Source: Megascapheus bottae
Lineage: Eukaryota > Chordata > Mammalia > Rodentia > Geomyidae
NCBI GenBank assembly: GCA_024803745.1
Contig: JANJXV010000099.1
Span: forward strand, 1,364,001 to 1,428,000
Direction: 5' to 3'
Length of the DNA stretch: 64,000 nt
The translations under genes were made by a program, and so were the position numbers. This document shows positions 1-10,624 of this stretch, in pieces. How positions within the stretch are numbered: the stretch's first letter is position 1; each line of letters opens with the position of its first letter. The notes below the pieces were generated by a model that saw only the letters and a list, made by a program, of their open reading frames with translations, was not told where the DNA came from and did not search any database.

Positions 1-390
1 ATAGACTCTACTCCGAAGCTGCTTGAGCTGATATAAAACTTTGGTAAGGTAGCAGGGTATAAAATTAACCCTCAATGTCAACTGCCTTCCTATATGCCAA
101 CAAATGAGAGGAATGAGGCAAGAATCAGGATAGCAACTCATTTTGCTATCAAAGAAAATAAAATACCTAGGAATTAACTTAGAATGTAAAGCACCTTTTT
201 GATGGAACTATAAACCCTGGAGAAGGAAATTAACGCAGAACTGAGGAAATGCAAAAACCTATGCTCCTGGTTTGGAAGGAGTAATATTGTAAAAATGGCA
301 ATCTTCAATCAATATCCCAATGTCATTCTTTAAAGAAACAGAAGAGGAAATCCAAAATTTCACTTGGAATAATAAAAGACCCCTTATAGT
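1..390 (+). mobile_element. Old L1 fragment (ORF2, reverse transcriptase part)
   Basis: The first bases match the array L1 just downstream of the FADD motif (compare 12,745-13,175), but with many substitutions and small indels. Homology runs through the stretch corresponding to the thumb and stops abruptly near 390, after 'aataaaagacccc'. Both ends are missing, the left because the window starts here. It is clearly older and more diverged than any array copy and has no open frame. Confidence 0.85.
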
Positions 391-769
391 CTGTCTTCTT
401 GCATGATACATAATGTTTAATCTCACCTTCTCCACCAAAATCTCACCTTTCTCATTGAGACATAGGTGGCCCTGTTTACTAGCAGCAAAGGCTCAAACGC
501 GCAGTTTCAGGTGTCACCACTGCCTCTGTTACTGGATAGATCCAACTCTGTCATCGATTCTGAGGTCTGCTCTGGGAGTCTTGGTCACAAGTTGTTCTGT
601 GGCATCTGCTGCCAGCCTGTGCCTATTTGCTACCTTTTCTCCAGCAGCCTACAACAGGGAATGAATTTCACGGGCTAATGCTCTCCTTCATATGCAGGTC
701 AGGATGAGCCCAATCCTCCCTCATCTTCCTCTTCCAATTTTTGGGAAAAAATGTGCTGGCAGAAGTCCT
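391..769. other. Unassigned sequence
   Basis: I see no gene or repeat family here. Two short overlapping open frames (413-664 and 466-678) have no recognisable domain and lie in different frames of the same bases, so I treat them as chance. Confidence 0.5.
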
Positions 770-1000
770 CAGGTGTGGCGCATGGCTGATCCACACTTTT
801 AATCCAGGCTGGTCAGGAGGCTGAGATCTGAGTATGGAAGTTCCAAGTCACCTAGAACAGGAAAGTCTGATAGATTCTTACTACCAAAAATAAAAACAGC
901 TGGGAATGGAGTTTGGGCTCAAGTGGTAAAGGGCTACTCTTGAGTACAAATGCTTAGTGCCCAGGCCCTGAGTTCAGGCTCCAGCACTGCCAACAACCTC
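770..1000 (+). mobile_element. Dimeric ID-like SINE, decayed
   Basis: The left half has the 'ggctgagatctgag' block followed by 'caggaaagtctgatagattctta'-like sequence. The right half has 'ggctcaagtggtaaagggct' and ends with 'gcccaggccctgagttca'. This order (left arm, A-rich linker, tRNA-like right arm) recurs throughout the window. Confidence 0.8.
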
Positions 1001-1940
1001 ACTTTAGTGAGATTTTAGCTTTATCCATGTAGGCACATCTCACTGGAATCTTTGCTGGTAGAGATAGTCTTCATAATTTTGACTCAAGGTAAAGGTCATC
1101 CTGGGGTAGTAGACAAAAGATGTCACGGAGAGAGGAGCCCCACTTGCTCCAGGTTTGAAGATGGCATAGGTCAAGCCAGCATGGAGTTGGCACATCAGTC
1201 TTTTTCCTAGCACCACCTACCAGTGAATGTCAAATGACATTGATTGTTGTGGGATTGTGTGGTTGAAGTGCCTCATTAAGGGCAGTGTTAGCACATCCAA
1301 ACTTGGATACCAGGAATGCTGAAATCTCAAAGCTAAGATTTCTGTTGGCTACAGAAATGCTGGTGTGTCTGTTATTCACTAAAAGTTCAGGTGCAAAGAT
1401 TCTGAAGCTTGATGCCATGTGTTTATTCCATTTAGTAAAATTATTTTAATGCACTGTATAAGTTAAAACATTTGATAAGAGTCAGGGGTAGTGAAAACAT
1501 TGTTCTTGAATTCAGTTGTCTGGCAGGGTAATGGGGGGGGTGTTGGTGGCTGGGACTATGAAGCTGGAGCTGCTATCAAACCATGGATCATGTTCCTCTT
1601 TGTCTGGGAGAAATGACTCCAAAGATGAAATTTGAATGGTGATGAAAAGATGATGATGTACTCAGGAAATTTCTCCTAAACAAATACTCATATGGAAGTG
1701 GGATGGGGGCTGGGCATGTCTGAGGCAGAGCTTAAGGGGGCTTCTCATGGCATTGAGAACGTTCCTTGCGACTTCAAGCATGCAGCACGGTGTTTTAGAT
1801 GACCATTGTGAGATGGATGGAATAAGACTGGAGACAAGATGAATGCTGGGATCCTGCAATGATCTTGCATGAGTGGCTGGTGGCTCACCTGAAAGAACTA
1901 ATTATGTCTAAAAAAGAAATCAGGAATTTGTTTTGATTAG
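1001..1940. other. Unassigned sequence
   Basis: No coding region, RNA gene or repeat that I can name. The short open frames on the minus strand at 1,230-1,418 and 1,662-1,859 show no domain. Confidence 0.5.
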
Positions 1941-2160
1941 ATAATACCTGTAATCCGAGGCATATTCAGGATCCTGATCTTAGTATTGTGGTTTAAAACC
2001 AACCCAGCAAAGGGAAAATGCATGAGACTCATAATCCCAGTTTAGAGCAAGAACAAAGATTGAAGTAGAGCTGTGGCTCAAGAGCTAGAGTGCTACCTTG
2101 AGCAAAGAAAAGCTAAGAAAAAGCTCCAGGTTTTGAGTTCAAGGCCAGGAATGAAAGAAG
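1941..2160 (+). mobile_element. Dimeric ID-like SINE, decayed
   Basis: 'acctgtaatccgagg' begins the left arm and 'gagctgtggctcaagagcta' the right arm. It ends in 'gagttcaaggccaggaatg' and runs into a purine-rich tail. Confidence 0.75.
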
Positions 2161-2225
2161 GAAGGTAAAAAAGAGAAAGATGTGAGGAAGGGAAATAAAT
2201 AAATGAAAGAGAGAAGGAACTAGAA
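2148..2225 (+). repeat. Purine-rich (GAAA/GGAA) tract
   Basis: The A-rich tail of the preceding SINE has grown into an imperfect run of GAAAG/GAAGG words such as 'gaaagaaggaaggtaaaaaag'. It is low-complexity sequence with no coding meaning. Confidence 0.7.
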
Positions 2226-3384
2226 ATTAAAACTAGAGAATATTTAAAAGTCATCAGTCCTTCTAAGAAAAGTGTTGGAGTATGGGTTCTATATGTGGTG
2301 AACTGGAAGCCCAGCAGTGACTTGTTAACCAAAGAGTCACCATGATGAGCAAAGGATAGAAATCTGCATGAGCCTCTTAGCGGATGGAGTCACAGAAGAG
2401 AACCTCAGCTCCCATCCCATAGTTAGAAGTATATAGAGATGGGGAAGTTGGCATCACCTTGATGTCATTTTGTCCATGGAGACTGGAAGCCATGGCTCTG
2501 TGAAAGCACAATGTTCTGGTTACTGAGCTGAGAGGCTGAGGAGAGCCAAGTCCTGGCCATGAAGAAATCAGAGTGGCAGCAGAGCAACTCTGCTGCAGTG
2601 TGTGCCTGCTTGGCTGTTCTTATTCTGTGGTGGATCAGGCCAGAGCGGGTGATAGTAACTGTTTTGTGGTCACAAGCCCTTCACCAAGAGCTTCCTCTGG
2701 GATCCTCATAAGCTAGAGGGTGGCTGGTGGTGGGATGTGTGTGGGGTGGAAGTGACAGAGGGATGGATGCATGGCAAGGTGGGTGAAGAGTTGAGAGGAA
2801 TGATGAGAGCCCAGTTCATTGGTTTCCAAGGTTAATGGGTGGGAGGTAGAGAGGCATGATGGAGGAATGATGGAGGCAGGGGAAGGTGCTGACAGATTGA
2901 GGCCATCTGTAGTGCCAGCCTGGCCATCATGTGAAGCCCATAGGCAGCTTCCTGATCCTTCACTTAGTCCTGCTCCTTGTGGAGGGAATGTCACATGTAC
3001 CCAGAGCTAGGGGTGGGGCAATGTTAGTAGCACCTGGAGAACCATTGGCCTCTACCTGGGTGGGGGGTGGTTATGGCTCCCATGCTGGGTGGCCTGATAG
3101 CTATGGAACAGATCTCTCCTTAGCTACCACAGTCAGTGGCTGCTCTCCATCTAGGGTTAGGGCACCTGCTCAGCCATCAGGACACCCCATGCCAGGACAG
3201 AGGCATACAATTCAGATGGCAGCACAGGGGTGAAGATGATCTCACCCTAGCCCTAGTTACATGGCTGTCCCTGCATGCAGGACAGGATGAGCTGGGGGAA
3301 GATGTTCTCTGTGTTTTTCCACAGCCTATCCCGGCCTCTTCTTGTGTCTGATTAGACCAAGAGAGTACCAGGTTCCATCTCATA
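2226..3384. other. Unassigned sequence
   Basis: More GC-rich than its surroundings, with several overlapping short open frames on both strands (for example 2,713-2,994 minus and 2,931-3,233 plus). None shows a domain or dominates the others. A lost exon or UTR is possible but I cannot show it. Confidence 0.45.
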
Positions 3385-3510
3385 GTCCTGGTTCTTTTTC
3401 TTTTACAGTCATGAGGCTTGAACTCAGGTCCTGGGTACTGTCCCTGAGCTCTTTTGCTCAAGGTTGATGCTCTACCATTTGAACCATAGTGCCATTTCCA
3501 GCTTTTCCTT
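3385..3510 (-). mobile_element. SINE fragment, reverse orientation
   Basis: Reads as the reverse complement of the SINE right arm: 'cttgaactcaggtcctgg', then 'cttttgctcaagg', then 'ctctaccatttgaaccata'. The other arm is missing. Confidence 0.8.
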
Positions 3511-5296
3511 TTCATGTGGATCTCTGATATGTCCAGTTCTGTGCCTGCAGGGAGGCACTCACCCCACAGACAGAGCCACCTCTGCCGTGACTGTGACTGC
3601 CCACACCCCTCACACCCACTCCTAGCACACCCCTCGACTCCAGTTTTAGGTCCTCTTGGACTGGGTGTCCAGCCTAACCCTTCCTACACTCACAAAGGGT
3701 CTACAATTGTCTTCCCAGGGTCCTTTCTTCTGCCAGCCAGAGTACAGACTGTGCACATCTTGACGATCACAGAGCTCAAAGCCAAAGGCTGAGATGCAGA
3801 AGGGGGTGGCCCAGTAGCTGCACAGGGCCCATGGATCATCCTGTGCATCCCCCAGCCTGTGACTTCCCCCACCCCCTTGGCAGGGAAGCTCCATGCCCAC
3901 ATCCTGATCGCTGGTCGCCTCCAATTCCATTCTCCCTTGGATTTTGCAGACTGTCTACCATCAGGATCTAAAATTCTATTCATCACTTTATGTCCTTATC
4001 ACTGATTTGCTACTTTGGCAGGATCTCCCCGTGCCTGGAGAGTGGGCATGTCATGTACTCTCTGTGGAGAAGTTGCCCCAGGAGAAGAAATATGCACTTC
4101 ATGTGAGTGTTGGACAGGGCAGGAGGGCTCCATAGGATCAGAAGCCACAGGAGGGGTGCAGATGGGGGAATGCTAGGGGCCCCAGGGGACAGTGGGAGTT
4201 AGGGCACAGTTGGTTCCTTCTGCAGGGTTGACACCGCTTCACAAACCCAACAGAATGAGGTTCACATTACAGATGTCAGAGACAGTGCAGATTGCCAATG
4301 GGCGCAGGGGTCACTGTCAATCCCAGATGCTGGCTGCATGCTGGGATGCACGCAGAGATGTTTTCAAGATCAGATAATGAGGATGTTGCAGGGTGTAACC
4401 ATTCTTTTCAGATGGCTCTCTAGCTCTCTTGAGTTTCATCTCTATCTTTGGATTTTTCTTGGCAGTTAACTGGAAATGAGAGTTTCATGGACTTTCCTTT
4501 CTGGACTGGCTTCAAACAGAAGCTATGCACAGTTTTCAAACCATACCCTACTGAAGAAGGGAAGCTTGATCTGGTGCTTAATTGGGTTGCACTTTGGCTC
4601 CGTTTGCTATGCCTCACGGGAGGGGGCTCATCATTTATAGACTAAGATCTCATGACCTTCAAAGCCAAATGCTACCTGAAAGTTCAGGGTCCCAGCCTAT
4701 GTGTTGGGCCGGGGTGAATACATTCTCTGTTATGCTGGGTCATCAACCCCTGTTTTAAGCTGGAAGTAGGCAGTGCCACATTTGATAAGAACATCTGCCA
4801 GAGATTGTCACCTCATGAAAGCAGATTCTAAATTTGTATTCCATTTCCTGTGGTGGAGAAATCACCTCCAACTTAGACAGGCTCACATCCACCTGCAGGT
4901 CACACTCCTAATGCACCCTTGAGTGTCCTCATGGTATTGGGATCTAAGTTTGTAGGGAATGCTGCTTTAGTCCATGAATTAGCTGGACAAGTGATGACAA
5001 ACGTGTTGTGGATTAATATGAGAACAATTTAAGAAGCCCTGGAGGAGCATCAACCTGACCCTCTGTGGTGCTATAAATCTGATAGGATGTTCCAGACTGA
5101 GAAACAATCACATGGCTTTGTGTTTGGCATCCAGACAAGTGAGTGCATGTCTTAGCTGTCAGCCAATACAGAGGAGAACATGAATAAGTGGGTGGAAAGC
5201 ATCTGTCAGACCCCTGTCTGGGGGAAGGTGGAGAGAACATAGGAAGGTAGATACCATGGCTGTGGTGGGGCCAAAAAAAGGGTAAAAGAGGCAAAG
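3511..5296. other. Unassigned sequence
   Basis: No convincing gene, RNA or repeat. It is C/T-rich around 3,560-3,680 and holds several short open frames below 100 codons without recognisable motifs. Confidence 0.45.
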
Positions 5297-5505
5297 GAAC
5301 CAGGTACTGGTAGCTCAAGACTGTCATCCTAGCTACTCAGGAGTTTGAGATCTGAGGATCACAATTCAAAGCCAGCCCAGGACAGAAACTCCATGAGACT
5401 CTTATCTGCAATAAACTACTGAATGCAAGAAGCTCAAGCTCAGTGACAGCATCCAGGCCTAGCGTTCAAAACCGAGGACTGGCAGAAAAAAGTATCAAAG
5501 GACAA
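5297..5505 (+). mobile_element. Dimeric ID-like SINE
   Basis: Well preserved left arm: 'ccaggtactggtagctca', 'cctagctactcagga', 'caaagccagcccagg', 'catgagactcttatctgc'. The right arm is shortened and ends with 'ggactggcagaaaaaa'. Confidence 0.85.
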
Positions 5506-5629
5506 CAAGCTGGCCAAAAGTTAGAGGGACTCTATCTTGACAAACAATACAATGGTAAGTTGCACTCAGAAGACTTGCACAAAATCTGGAAATGCCTGAG
5601 ACCTATCTATGTATATTTCCTGTTTGTCT

Positions 5630-5710
5630 AAATACATATGTTTATGCATTAATATATTAGTATAGAGATACAGATCAATACATATGACTATACATATATA
5701 CATAGCCAGA
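5630..5710. repeat. AT-rich TATA/CATA tract
   Basis: Imperfect alternation of 'tatata', 'catata' and 'catatg' words over about 80 bases. It could stain as a promoter-like signal but has no gene downstream. Confidence 0.6.
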
Positions 5711-5929
5711 CACTTATGGGTGGGTGGTATACTGTGTGAGAGTTTGTGTTTGTGTTTTGTGGATGGCTATCTCTGTTTAAGAAAGATAGAAAATATGTAA
5801 ATATCTTTAAAAAAACTTGAAAAAAATATAGAGAGACATAAGCTCTTGAGGGAATCTGAAATGACAAGATTATTCACAGGCACGTTTATCCTTATGGATT
5901 CCTCAGCAAGTTTTAATTTTTTTCATTAT

Positions 5930-6065
5930 TTTCTTTCTTTTTTTTGAACCAGTGCTAAGGATTTCTCTCAGGGACCAGGTGCTGCCAATTACTAATTTTC
6001 TCATGGCTGGTACAAGAGGAACTGAGCCACAGTTCCACTTTTGCCTTATTTATTCGTGCTTAACT
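5930..6065 (-). mobile_element. Strongly decayed SINE, reverse orientation
   Basis: A T-rich start ('ttctttctttttttt') is followed by 'gaaccagtgctaagg' and later 'gaactgagccacagttcc'. This is the order expected of the reverse-complemented right arm, but most positions have changed. Confidence 0.5.
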
Positions 6066-6334
6066 GAAGATAAAGATTTCTATCAGTGACTTTCTTTCAG
6101 GGGCTGGATTCTAACGAGGATCCCCAGACCTCAGGCTTCTCTATAGCTACAATTAACAATATGAGAACCCAGCACTGGGTTCCAATGCACAGGGCAAGAA
6201 ATTGAGTGAATCTCTCAACTCCAATTAGCTATAATAAGCTAGAAGTGAAAGACCAATACCTTTGAGGAAAAGATGCTGAGGGTTATCACACAGGCCCTAT
6301 GAGTAAGCCCTAAACCCTGTACACATGTGTGCAT

Positions 6335-6375
6335 GCACACATTGGCAGATACACACACACATGCACACACACAAT
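6335..6375. repeat. (CA)n-type microsatellite
   Basis: Alternating 'cacacaca' words interrupted by 'tgca' steps over about 40 bases. Confidence 0.8.
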
Positions 6376-6544
6376 ATCTCAGGCAATATTGTATTTTGAA
6401 TTAATATCCAAAGATTGGACAACAGGATAGCAAGTAATAAAATCTGTTTTTCTTGTCTACATTGAGGGAAAGGGATAAGTCACAAGATGCAGAAGCGAAG
6501 AATTCAGAGGCAAATGCTGTGAGTGAATAACTTGTAAAAAGCAC

Positions 6545-6765
6545 ATTTCTTTTCTTTTCTTTTCTTTTGTTTTTTCTGCCATTCCTGGGGCTTGAACTCA
6601 GGGCCTGAGCACTGCTCTTGGCTTTTCCCAAGTCTAGCCCTCTGCCACTTGAGCCACATTGCCATATGGATTTTTATATCTGTGTGATATTAAGGACTCA
6701 AACCTAGATCTTCATGGATGCTAGGCAAGCACTCTACCACTGGGCCAAAGTCTAAACCACGATTA
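6545..6765 (-). mobile_element. Full dimeric SINE, reverse orientation
   Basis: It starts with a TTTTC-repeat tail (reverse of an A-rich tail). Then come 'cattcctggggcttgaactc', 'gccacttgagccacattgcc' and, for the other monomer, 'ctaggcaagcactctaccac'. Both arms are present. The array counterpart is the + strand SINE of each monomer flank. Confidence 0.9.
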
Positions 6766-6982
6766 AGTATTTATAAATAGTCATCATCTTCATATCAAAA
6801 TATCCTTTCTCCTACAAAGAATGAACACTTATCTATGTCTGTAAGACTTTTTTATGTCACCAATGCTTCTGTGATTTTCCCACTTGCATTTTTACAGATG
6901 ACAGCACAGATATTCATCAGGAAGAAAAATAGATTAGGATACAGAAACCTAACAACGTCCTAGTAGATTGAAGTGAAAAATA

Positions 6983-7185
6983 TGTGCAAGATGGCCTGGG
7001 TCTTTCATCTATTTGTAGAGTGCTTGGCTACCACACAAAAAGAGTCCGGTTTGATTCTGCAGTACCATATACATAGAAAACTCTGGAAGTGGTGCTGTGG
7101 CTTGGTGGGACAGCTATAGCCTAAAGAAAGCCTAAGAACAATGGTCAGGCTCTGGGGTCAAGTCCCAGGACTAGCAAAAAAAATG
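6983..7185 (+). mobile_element. Dimeric SINE, both arms
   Basis: 'ttgtagagtgcttggctacc' (ID-like arm with box-B-like 'ggtttgattctgcag') is followed by 'agtggtgctgtggcttggtg' and ends with 'cccaggactagcaaaaaaaa'. Its counterpart in the array is the minus-strand SINE of each monomer flank. Confidence 0.85.
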
Positions 7186-7464
7186 TGCAAGAGGCAAAAT
7201 GCAAGCTGAGAAGGCACTGTGAAGCAAAATGTCTTGTGAAGGGTAAGGGGAATAGTGACAGTTAAGTTTGGATCTTACCTAAGAAAGGCTCCTTGAGCCT
7301 GAGACCAGGCTAGCACTTACGCCTAGTTAATGACTTGGGATTTGAACAAAAAGGTGTGCTGTTTGCTACATCCATATGTGAGGTGGGAAGGGAGATTCAG
7401 CCTCCAGTATGTCTTTGGGGAGGTCTTCTCTGAGCAAGGAGCTTTGGTCATTGGGCCTTGAAAG

Positions 7465-7800
7465 GTGACCCTACCTCCCTCACAATGGAACAGAATATGG
7501 AACCCTGGTAACCAAGCCACTGTATGTGACAACCAGCTCAAGTCAGCTCCCTTGGCCTGTGGCTCAGGAAGAAGAAAGATGTTGCTGTGCTGTTGCCAAA
7601 GGTCAGGAGGCTCGGATCTCAGGCATGAGAGATATGGATGTGTCACTTGAAGAAGTAGATGCTGGATCAGGGCCAAGACAAAATTCCAGTATATCAGGCA
7701 TTTCTCTAGGAAGAAAGCCAGGAAACTCCAGGGAAACTCAGATGAGGTATATTGAGAGGAAACCTATTTGAACCCATCATCCTGCCCACAAACTACAACC
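7465..7800 (+). pseudogene. RalGDS-like pseudogene, possible N-terminal exon
   Basis: From an ATG at 7,579 one frame reads MLLCCCQRSGGSDLRHERY... and stops after 23 residues. A short Cys-rich start followed by basic residues is how I remember the N-termini of RalGDS-like proteins in this expanded family, but that comparison is from memory and weak. A second frame (7,526-7,771) stays open for 81 codons over the same bases. The block is the best conserved part of the segment shared with the array, where it lies on the minus strand in all seven monomers. Its place, a few hundred bases before a REM-domain exon on the same strand, supports its being part of that gene. It could also be a UTR exon. 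Confidence 0.45.
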
Positions 7801-7930
7801 TTCTTGTGTGCTTTCAAGTGACTATACTGAGATTAGAGTGTGTCATTTCCAATCTACTCTATACCAATTCCTCAGTGTGAAGTGTGGTCCCATTCCTACG
7901 TTTGAAATATCCACTGTTTTGCCAATACAG

Positions 7931-8083
7931 TGTGATGGTAAGTCAGCTCAGACTCTGAATGAGCCTTGTAACCTATGGATCCTGGAGGAAGGCCTGTTGG
8001 AGATGCTGCTGACAAAGCTGATCCCTGCCTACCAGAGAGGTGATCTCTTTTATGTGGGAAACTTCCTGCACAATTTCAAATAG
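7931..8083 (+). pseudogene. RalGDS-like pseudogene, exon with start of REM domain
   Basis: A polypyrimidine-like stretch and 'gccaatacag' give an acceptor at 7,929-7,930. The following frame reads through LEEGLLEMLLTKLIPAYQRG and then DLFYVGNFLHNFK before a TAG. This matches the opening of the Ras-exchanger motif (REM, RasGEF_N) of RalGDS and RGL proteins: a Leu-rich helix, then L-[IV]-P-A-[FY]-x-x-x-D-x-x-Y-V-x-x-F-L. REM packs against the CDC25-type catalytic domain that loads GTP on RalA/RalB. No clear donor follows and the frame ends at the point where the normal protein continues, so the exon is broken or its edge has decayed. The catalytic domain itself was not seen anywhere in the window. 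Confidence 0.7.
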
Positions 8084-8559
8084 TGGAGGACAATGTAGTA
8101 GTTGCTGGAAATTCTCTTGAAAAAGTGAGTGTTCCCCCTCCAAACCCATGTTTGCTCACCACTCCTGGCCAAGTCTTGGAATACTTGGCTCCTCTCTGAG
8201 CCTGTTTGTTTCACGGGGGTGTTCACAGGGGAGCTAAGCATGATACAAGTGCACAAACTACTTTATTATGACTGGGACACCATGCCATTTCATTTCCCTC
8301 ACAAGCTACTGGAGTCTCAACAGTGTGCTTACTGAGAAGTTGGATTTCAGGCATGAGTAAGTGGCTCCCAACTGCAGCCCTCACCTAGGTGACATCCTAG
8401 GAAATCCCATTTCCCAGTAAGAAATGAGGTGTCAGTACTAATGGCAGAGGCCTGTGAAATACTGGAGTCAGAGGAAAAGCTGGGGGCTGAATCACTTTTG
8501 AGCCATCAGGGAGGGATTGTGATAGCTTTGCCTGTTAGAACCTGAAAGCATTTACATTT
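8084..8559. other. Intron-like unassigned sequence
   Basis: Lies between the two REM-domain pieces of the RalGDS-like pseudogene. Nothing recognisable; a 68-codon open frame at 8,129-8,335 has no known domain. Confidence 0.5.
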
Positions 8560-8785
8560 TGGTGTGTGGTCTAGTGCTGACACTTGAAACTGAACCCAGG
8601 TCTAAATGCCATCCGTTTGGTGTTCAAAAATTAGCACTGTACCATTTGAGTCATAGGTCAAGTTCTGGCTTTTTGCTGCCTAATTGAAGACAAGTGCCTT
8701 TAGATTTTACTGACTAGACTGGCTTTCCACTGTGATCTTCAGAGCTCAGCCTGCTGGGTGGCTAAGATTAGAGCAATGAGCATTT
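8560..8785 (-). mobile_element. Decayed SINE, reverse orientation
   Basis: 'gaaactgaacccaggtct', 'agcactgtaccatttgagtc' and 'ctgctgggtggctaagatt' occur in the order expected for a reverse-oriented element of the family, with many substitutions. Confidence 0.6.
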
Positions 8786-8786
8786 A

Positions 8787-8846
8787 GTTCTTTATTTAGA
8801 GCATTCACTTATTGATTTATTTAGAGCATTTACTTAGTTAATTTAA
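8787..8846. repeat. Short tandem duplication
   Basis: The word 'tttatttagagcatt' occurs twice, with a third partial version ('ttacttagttaattt') following. It is a small local duplication of no clear role. Confidence 0.6.
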
Positions 8847-9069
8847 GGTGCGTTTACTTTGGACAGATGCATAGAGGCCTCTCTCAGAAGCTTCTGGAAG
8901 TGGGGTGTAAAAGTCATCCTGTTCTCGAGTGTCTCTTACACCCCTCCCAGCACATAAGTGCACATCTCTGCAGGACAGCCACAGCATTAGAATCCTGCAA
9001 GAAAGGGGCTTTGGTAAAAGGCTCAGGATGGAGAGAGAGGGCTCTCACTTTCCTTGTACCGAATGTGCC

Positions 9070-9255
9070 CACAGCATCATGTGTTCCATCTATACGATGT
9101 GAATGGACTTCTACCCGAGTGATTTCTACGAGTTCAAGAACTGCCACACCCTGAGGCTCCACATGTCGGCTTTGGACCTGCTCTTCTAAACACAAACTTT
9201 TTGACCAGCTGGAGGAATATGTGACCAGTAAGACCAAGAAAAAGTAGAAGTCCTG
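9070..9255 (+). pseudogene. RalGDS-like pseudogene, exon with end of REM domain
   Basis: In one frame, after an in-frame TGA, the bases from ~9,101 read MDFYPSDFYEFKNCHTLRLH and then MSALDLLF, ending in TAA at ~9,187. The pattern [LM]-D-x-Y-x-x-D-F...L...L aligns with the second half of the RalGDS REM domain, where a Trp normally sits at the TGA (a TGG-to-TGA change). A +1 shift then gives FDQLEEYVTSKTKKK, matching the QLE-containing last helix. Two lesions (nonsense and frameshift) make the gene dead here. Strand and order agree with the pieces at 7,465-8,083. Confidence 0.6.
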
Positions 9256-9692
9256 GTGTGGGTGCCTCAGAACCTGTGAGTAGGAAGCCCATGTGGTCTA
9301 GATATTGGTTGGCCCTTACTTCTACAGAGCTTGGCAAAATGCCCTTTATGGGTGGTGTCAGCCAGGTAATGTCTGTCCTCCGAAAGGACTCGGGAATAAG
9401 CACTCATTAGAAAGACCCTACACCTCCTCAGTGTTCAGTCCAAACTCCAGTTCTACAGGTTCCTCCATTAGATCCTCATGGAAGTTGAGTGACACTTCAA
9501 CTTGCAGAGTCCACTCTGTCCACTCTGTACCTATTTCCATTCTTAGGTTTGGGTCATCGTGTAAGAGCTTATCCTGAACTCCGGATGAAAAACCCACCAA
9601 TGGAGCTGGTGACTGATGGAGACTGAGAATCATCACTGCACTCCAGAAAGCATGGGCCTTCTGTAGAAATTACCAAACAGGTTTAGAGTCCT
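9256..9692. other. Unassigned sequence after the REM remnant
   Basis: This may be further intron or exon of the RalGDS-like pseudogene. Overlapping frames at 9,305-9,577 (+) and 9,418-9,636 (-) each run for 70-90 codons, but neither matches a domain I know. The plus frame is very Ser-rich. Confidence 0.4.
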
Positions 9693-10217
9693 ATGGATAT
9701 ACCTTTTGCTCTGAACCCCATGTGTGACACAGTTGAACCTGCAGATACTATGGAGGAAGAAAAAGAGCAGCCAGATTTCCTTCCATTTCCTTTCACACTC
9801 CACCCAGAGTCAGTCCATCTGAGTCAGAGAACACTCCACTTATTGTGCAAGCTGAAGGGGCACACGCTGGGCTCATGGAAAATGTCCCCATGGGAAGCAG
9901 CAAGTGTACTCTCAATACTGGATTCATTGGAGGAAAATGAATCCATCCTCACAGAATATCCAGACCCATCCATCTCACTAAAAGAGACTCAATCTCCATT
10001 CGACAAACCAGAATCCATCCCCCTCTTAACTCAGGAAGGACATTCTGTTTCTCATGAGGAAGGAGACCCTTCTGAGGACTCGGAAGTAGAATTACTGTCT
10101 GAAGGCAACTTGGAGGCCAGTCTGGATTTAGAGCTTCCCTGTCCCCTTCCTAAAAAGACGCCTCTTTATCCTGCTCTCATGATTCTTGTCAAGTATTCAT
10201 TGTATTTACTTTGCTAA
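9693..10217 (+). CDS. Hypothetical open frame, 174 codons, unrecognised
   Basis: This is the longest open frame outside the array. The product starts MDIPFALNPMCDTVEPADTM. It has an acidic, Ser/Pro/Glu-rich middle with several EE and ED clusters (about residues 20-140) and ends in a hydrophobic stretch that includes LMILVKYSLYLLC. I see no signal peptide, zinc finger or catalytic motif. The frame directly follows the RalGDS-like remnants on the same strand. RalGDS proteins have a long acidic/Pro-rich linker between REM and the catalytic domain, so this could be a surviving piece of that linker with an artificial start. It might also be an unrelated retrocopy or a chance frame. The start is simply the first ATG; no promoter, Kozak context of note or polyadenylation signal was identified. 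Confidence 0.3.
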   Translation: MDIPFALNPMCDTVEPADTMEEEKEQPDFLPFPFTLHPESVHLSQRTLHLLCKLKGHTLGSWKMSPWEAASVLSILDSLEENESILTEYPDPSISLKETQSPFDKPESIPLLTQEGHSVSHEEGDPSEDSEVELLSEGNLEASLDLELPCPLPKKTPLYPALMILVKYSLYLLC

Positions 10218-10624
10218 CTATTAAACTCTCATTGTTAATATTATGGTGTGCAGTTCTTCAGTGCTTATTATACTGTGTTTTATTTTCCACTTATAATGTG
10301 AGACCTCAGACACATAGGTCCTGGGTGGGCCAAAAACCAGACAGGTCTGGTCCCATAGAAGACAACCTTACTGGATATACAGGGAACTATGAAATGCATG
10401 GAATCACCAGGAATCCAGGCCAGGCTTCCATGGAAAAACAAGTCAGCGACCAAAACTTAAGGACAGAGCAGATGCCTGGAAATGTGTTTTGTCAATCGGG
10501 AGAAGTGCCAGAGTAACTGTAATATTATGTGGGACTCAGTTCTGTGAGTTCAAGTCTGTTTATATATCCATTGTGCTTTGTACAAATATTTAAGAAAATT
10601 AAAACTCCACAATAGCATCAAAAA
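10218..10624. other. Unassigned sequence
   Basis: A 101-codon frame at 10,211-10,516 overlaps the end of the preceding one. Its Cys/Leu-rich start and polar end match nothing I know. Confidence 0.4.

Larger units (their letters stand above)
6430..7800 (+). repeat. Single-copy paralogue of the array flank, inverted
   Basis: Read as its reverse complement, this segment matches the 1.37-kb non-L1 part of every array monomer, for example 14,871-16,240. The match runs from the 'aaatctgtttttcttgtctac' end at ~6,440 to 'acaaactacaacc' at ~7,798. It includes both internal SINEs in the same relative order and the 'caacagcacagcaacat'-type exon block. The two copies are diverged but collinear. Beyond each end the sequences part company: the array copy continues into L1 on both sides, while this copy continues into normal locus sequence. 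It is probably the source locus or a sister of it. Confidence 0.85.

Noticed and set aside
413..678. Two overlapping small frames with a hydrophobic, Cys-containing product
   Set aside because: Same bases in different frames, no domain, and next to a dead L1 scrap.
2713..3930. Cluster of 60-110 codon frames on both strands, possibly a GC-rich gene
   Set aside because: Frames overlap in all phases with no dominant one, no domain and no splice pattern I could follow.
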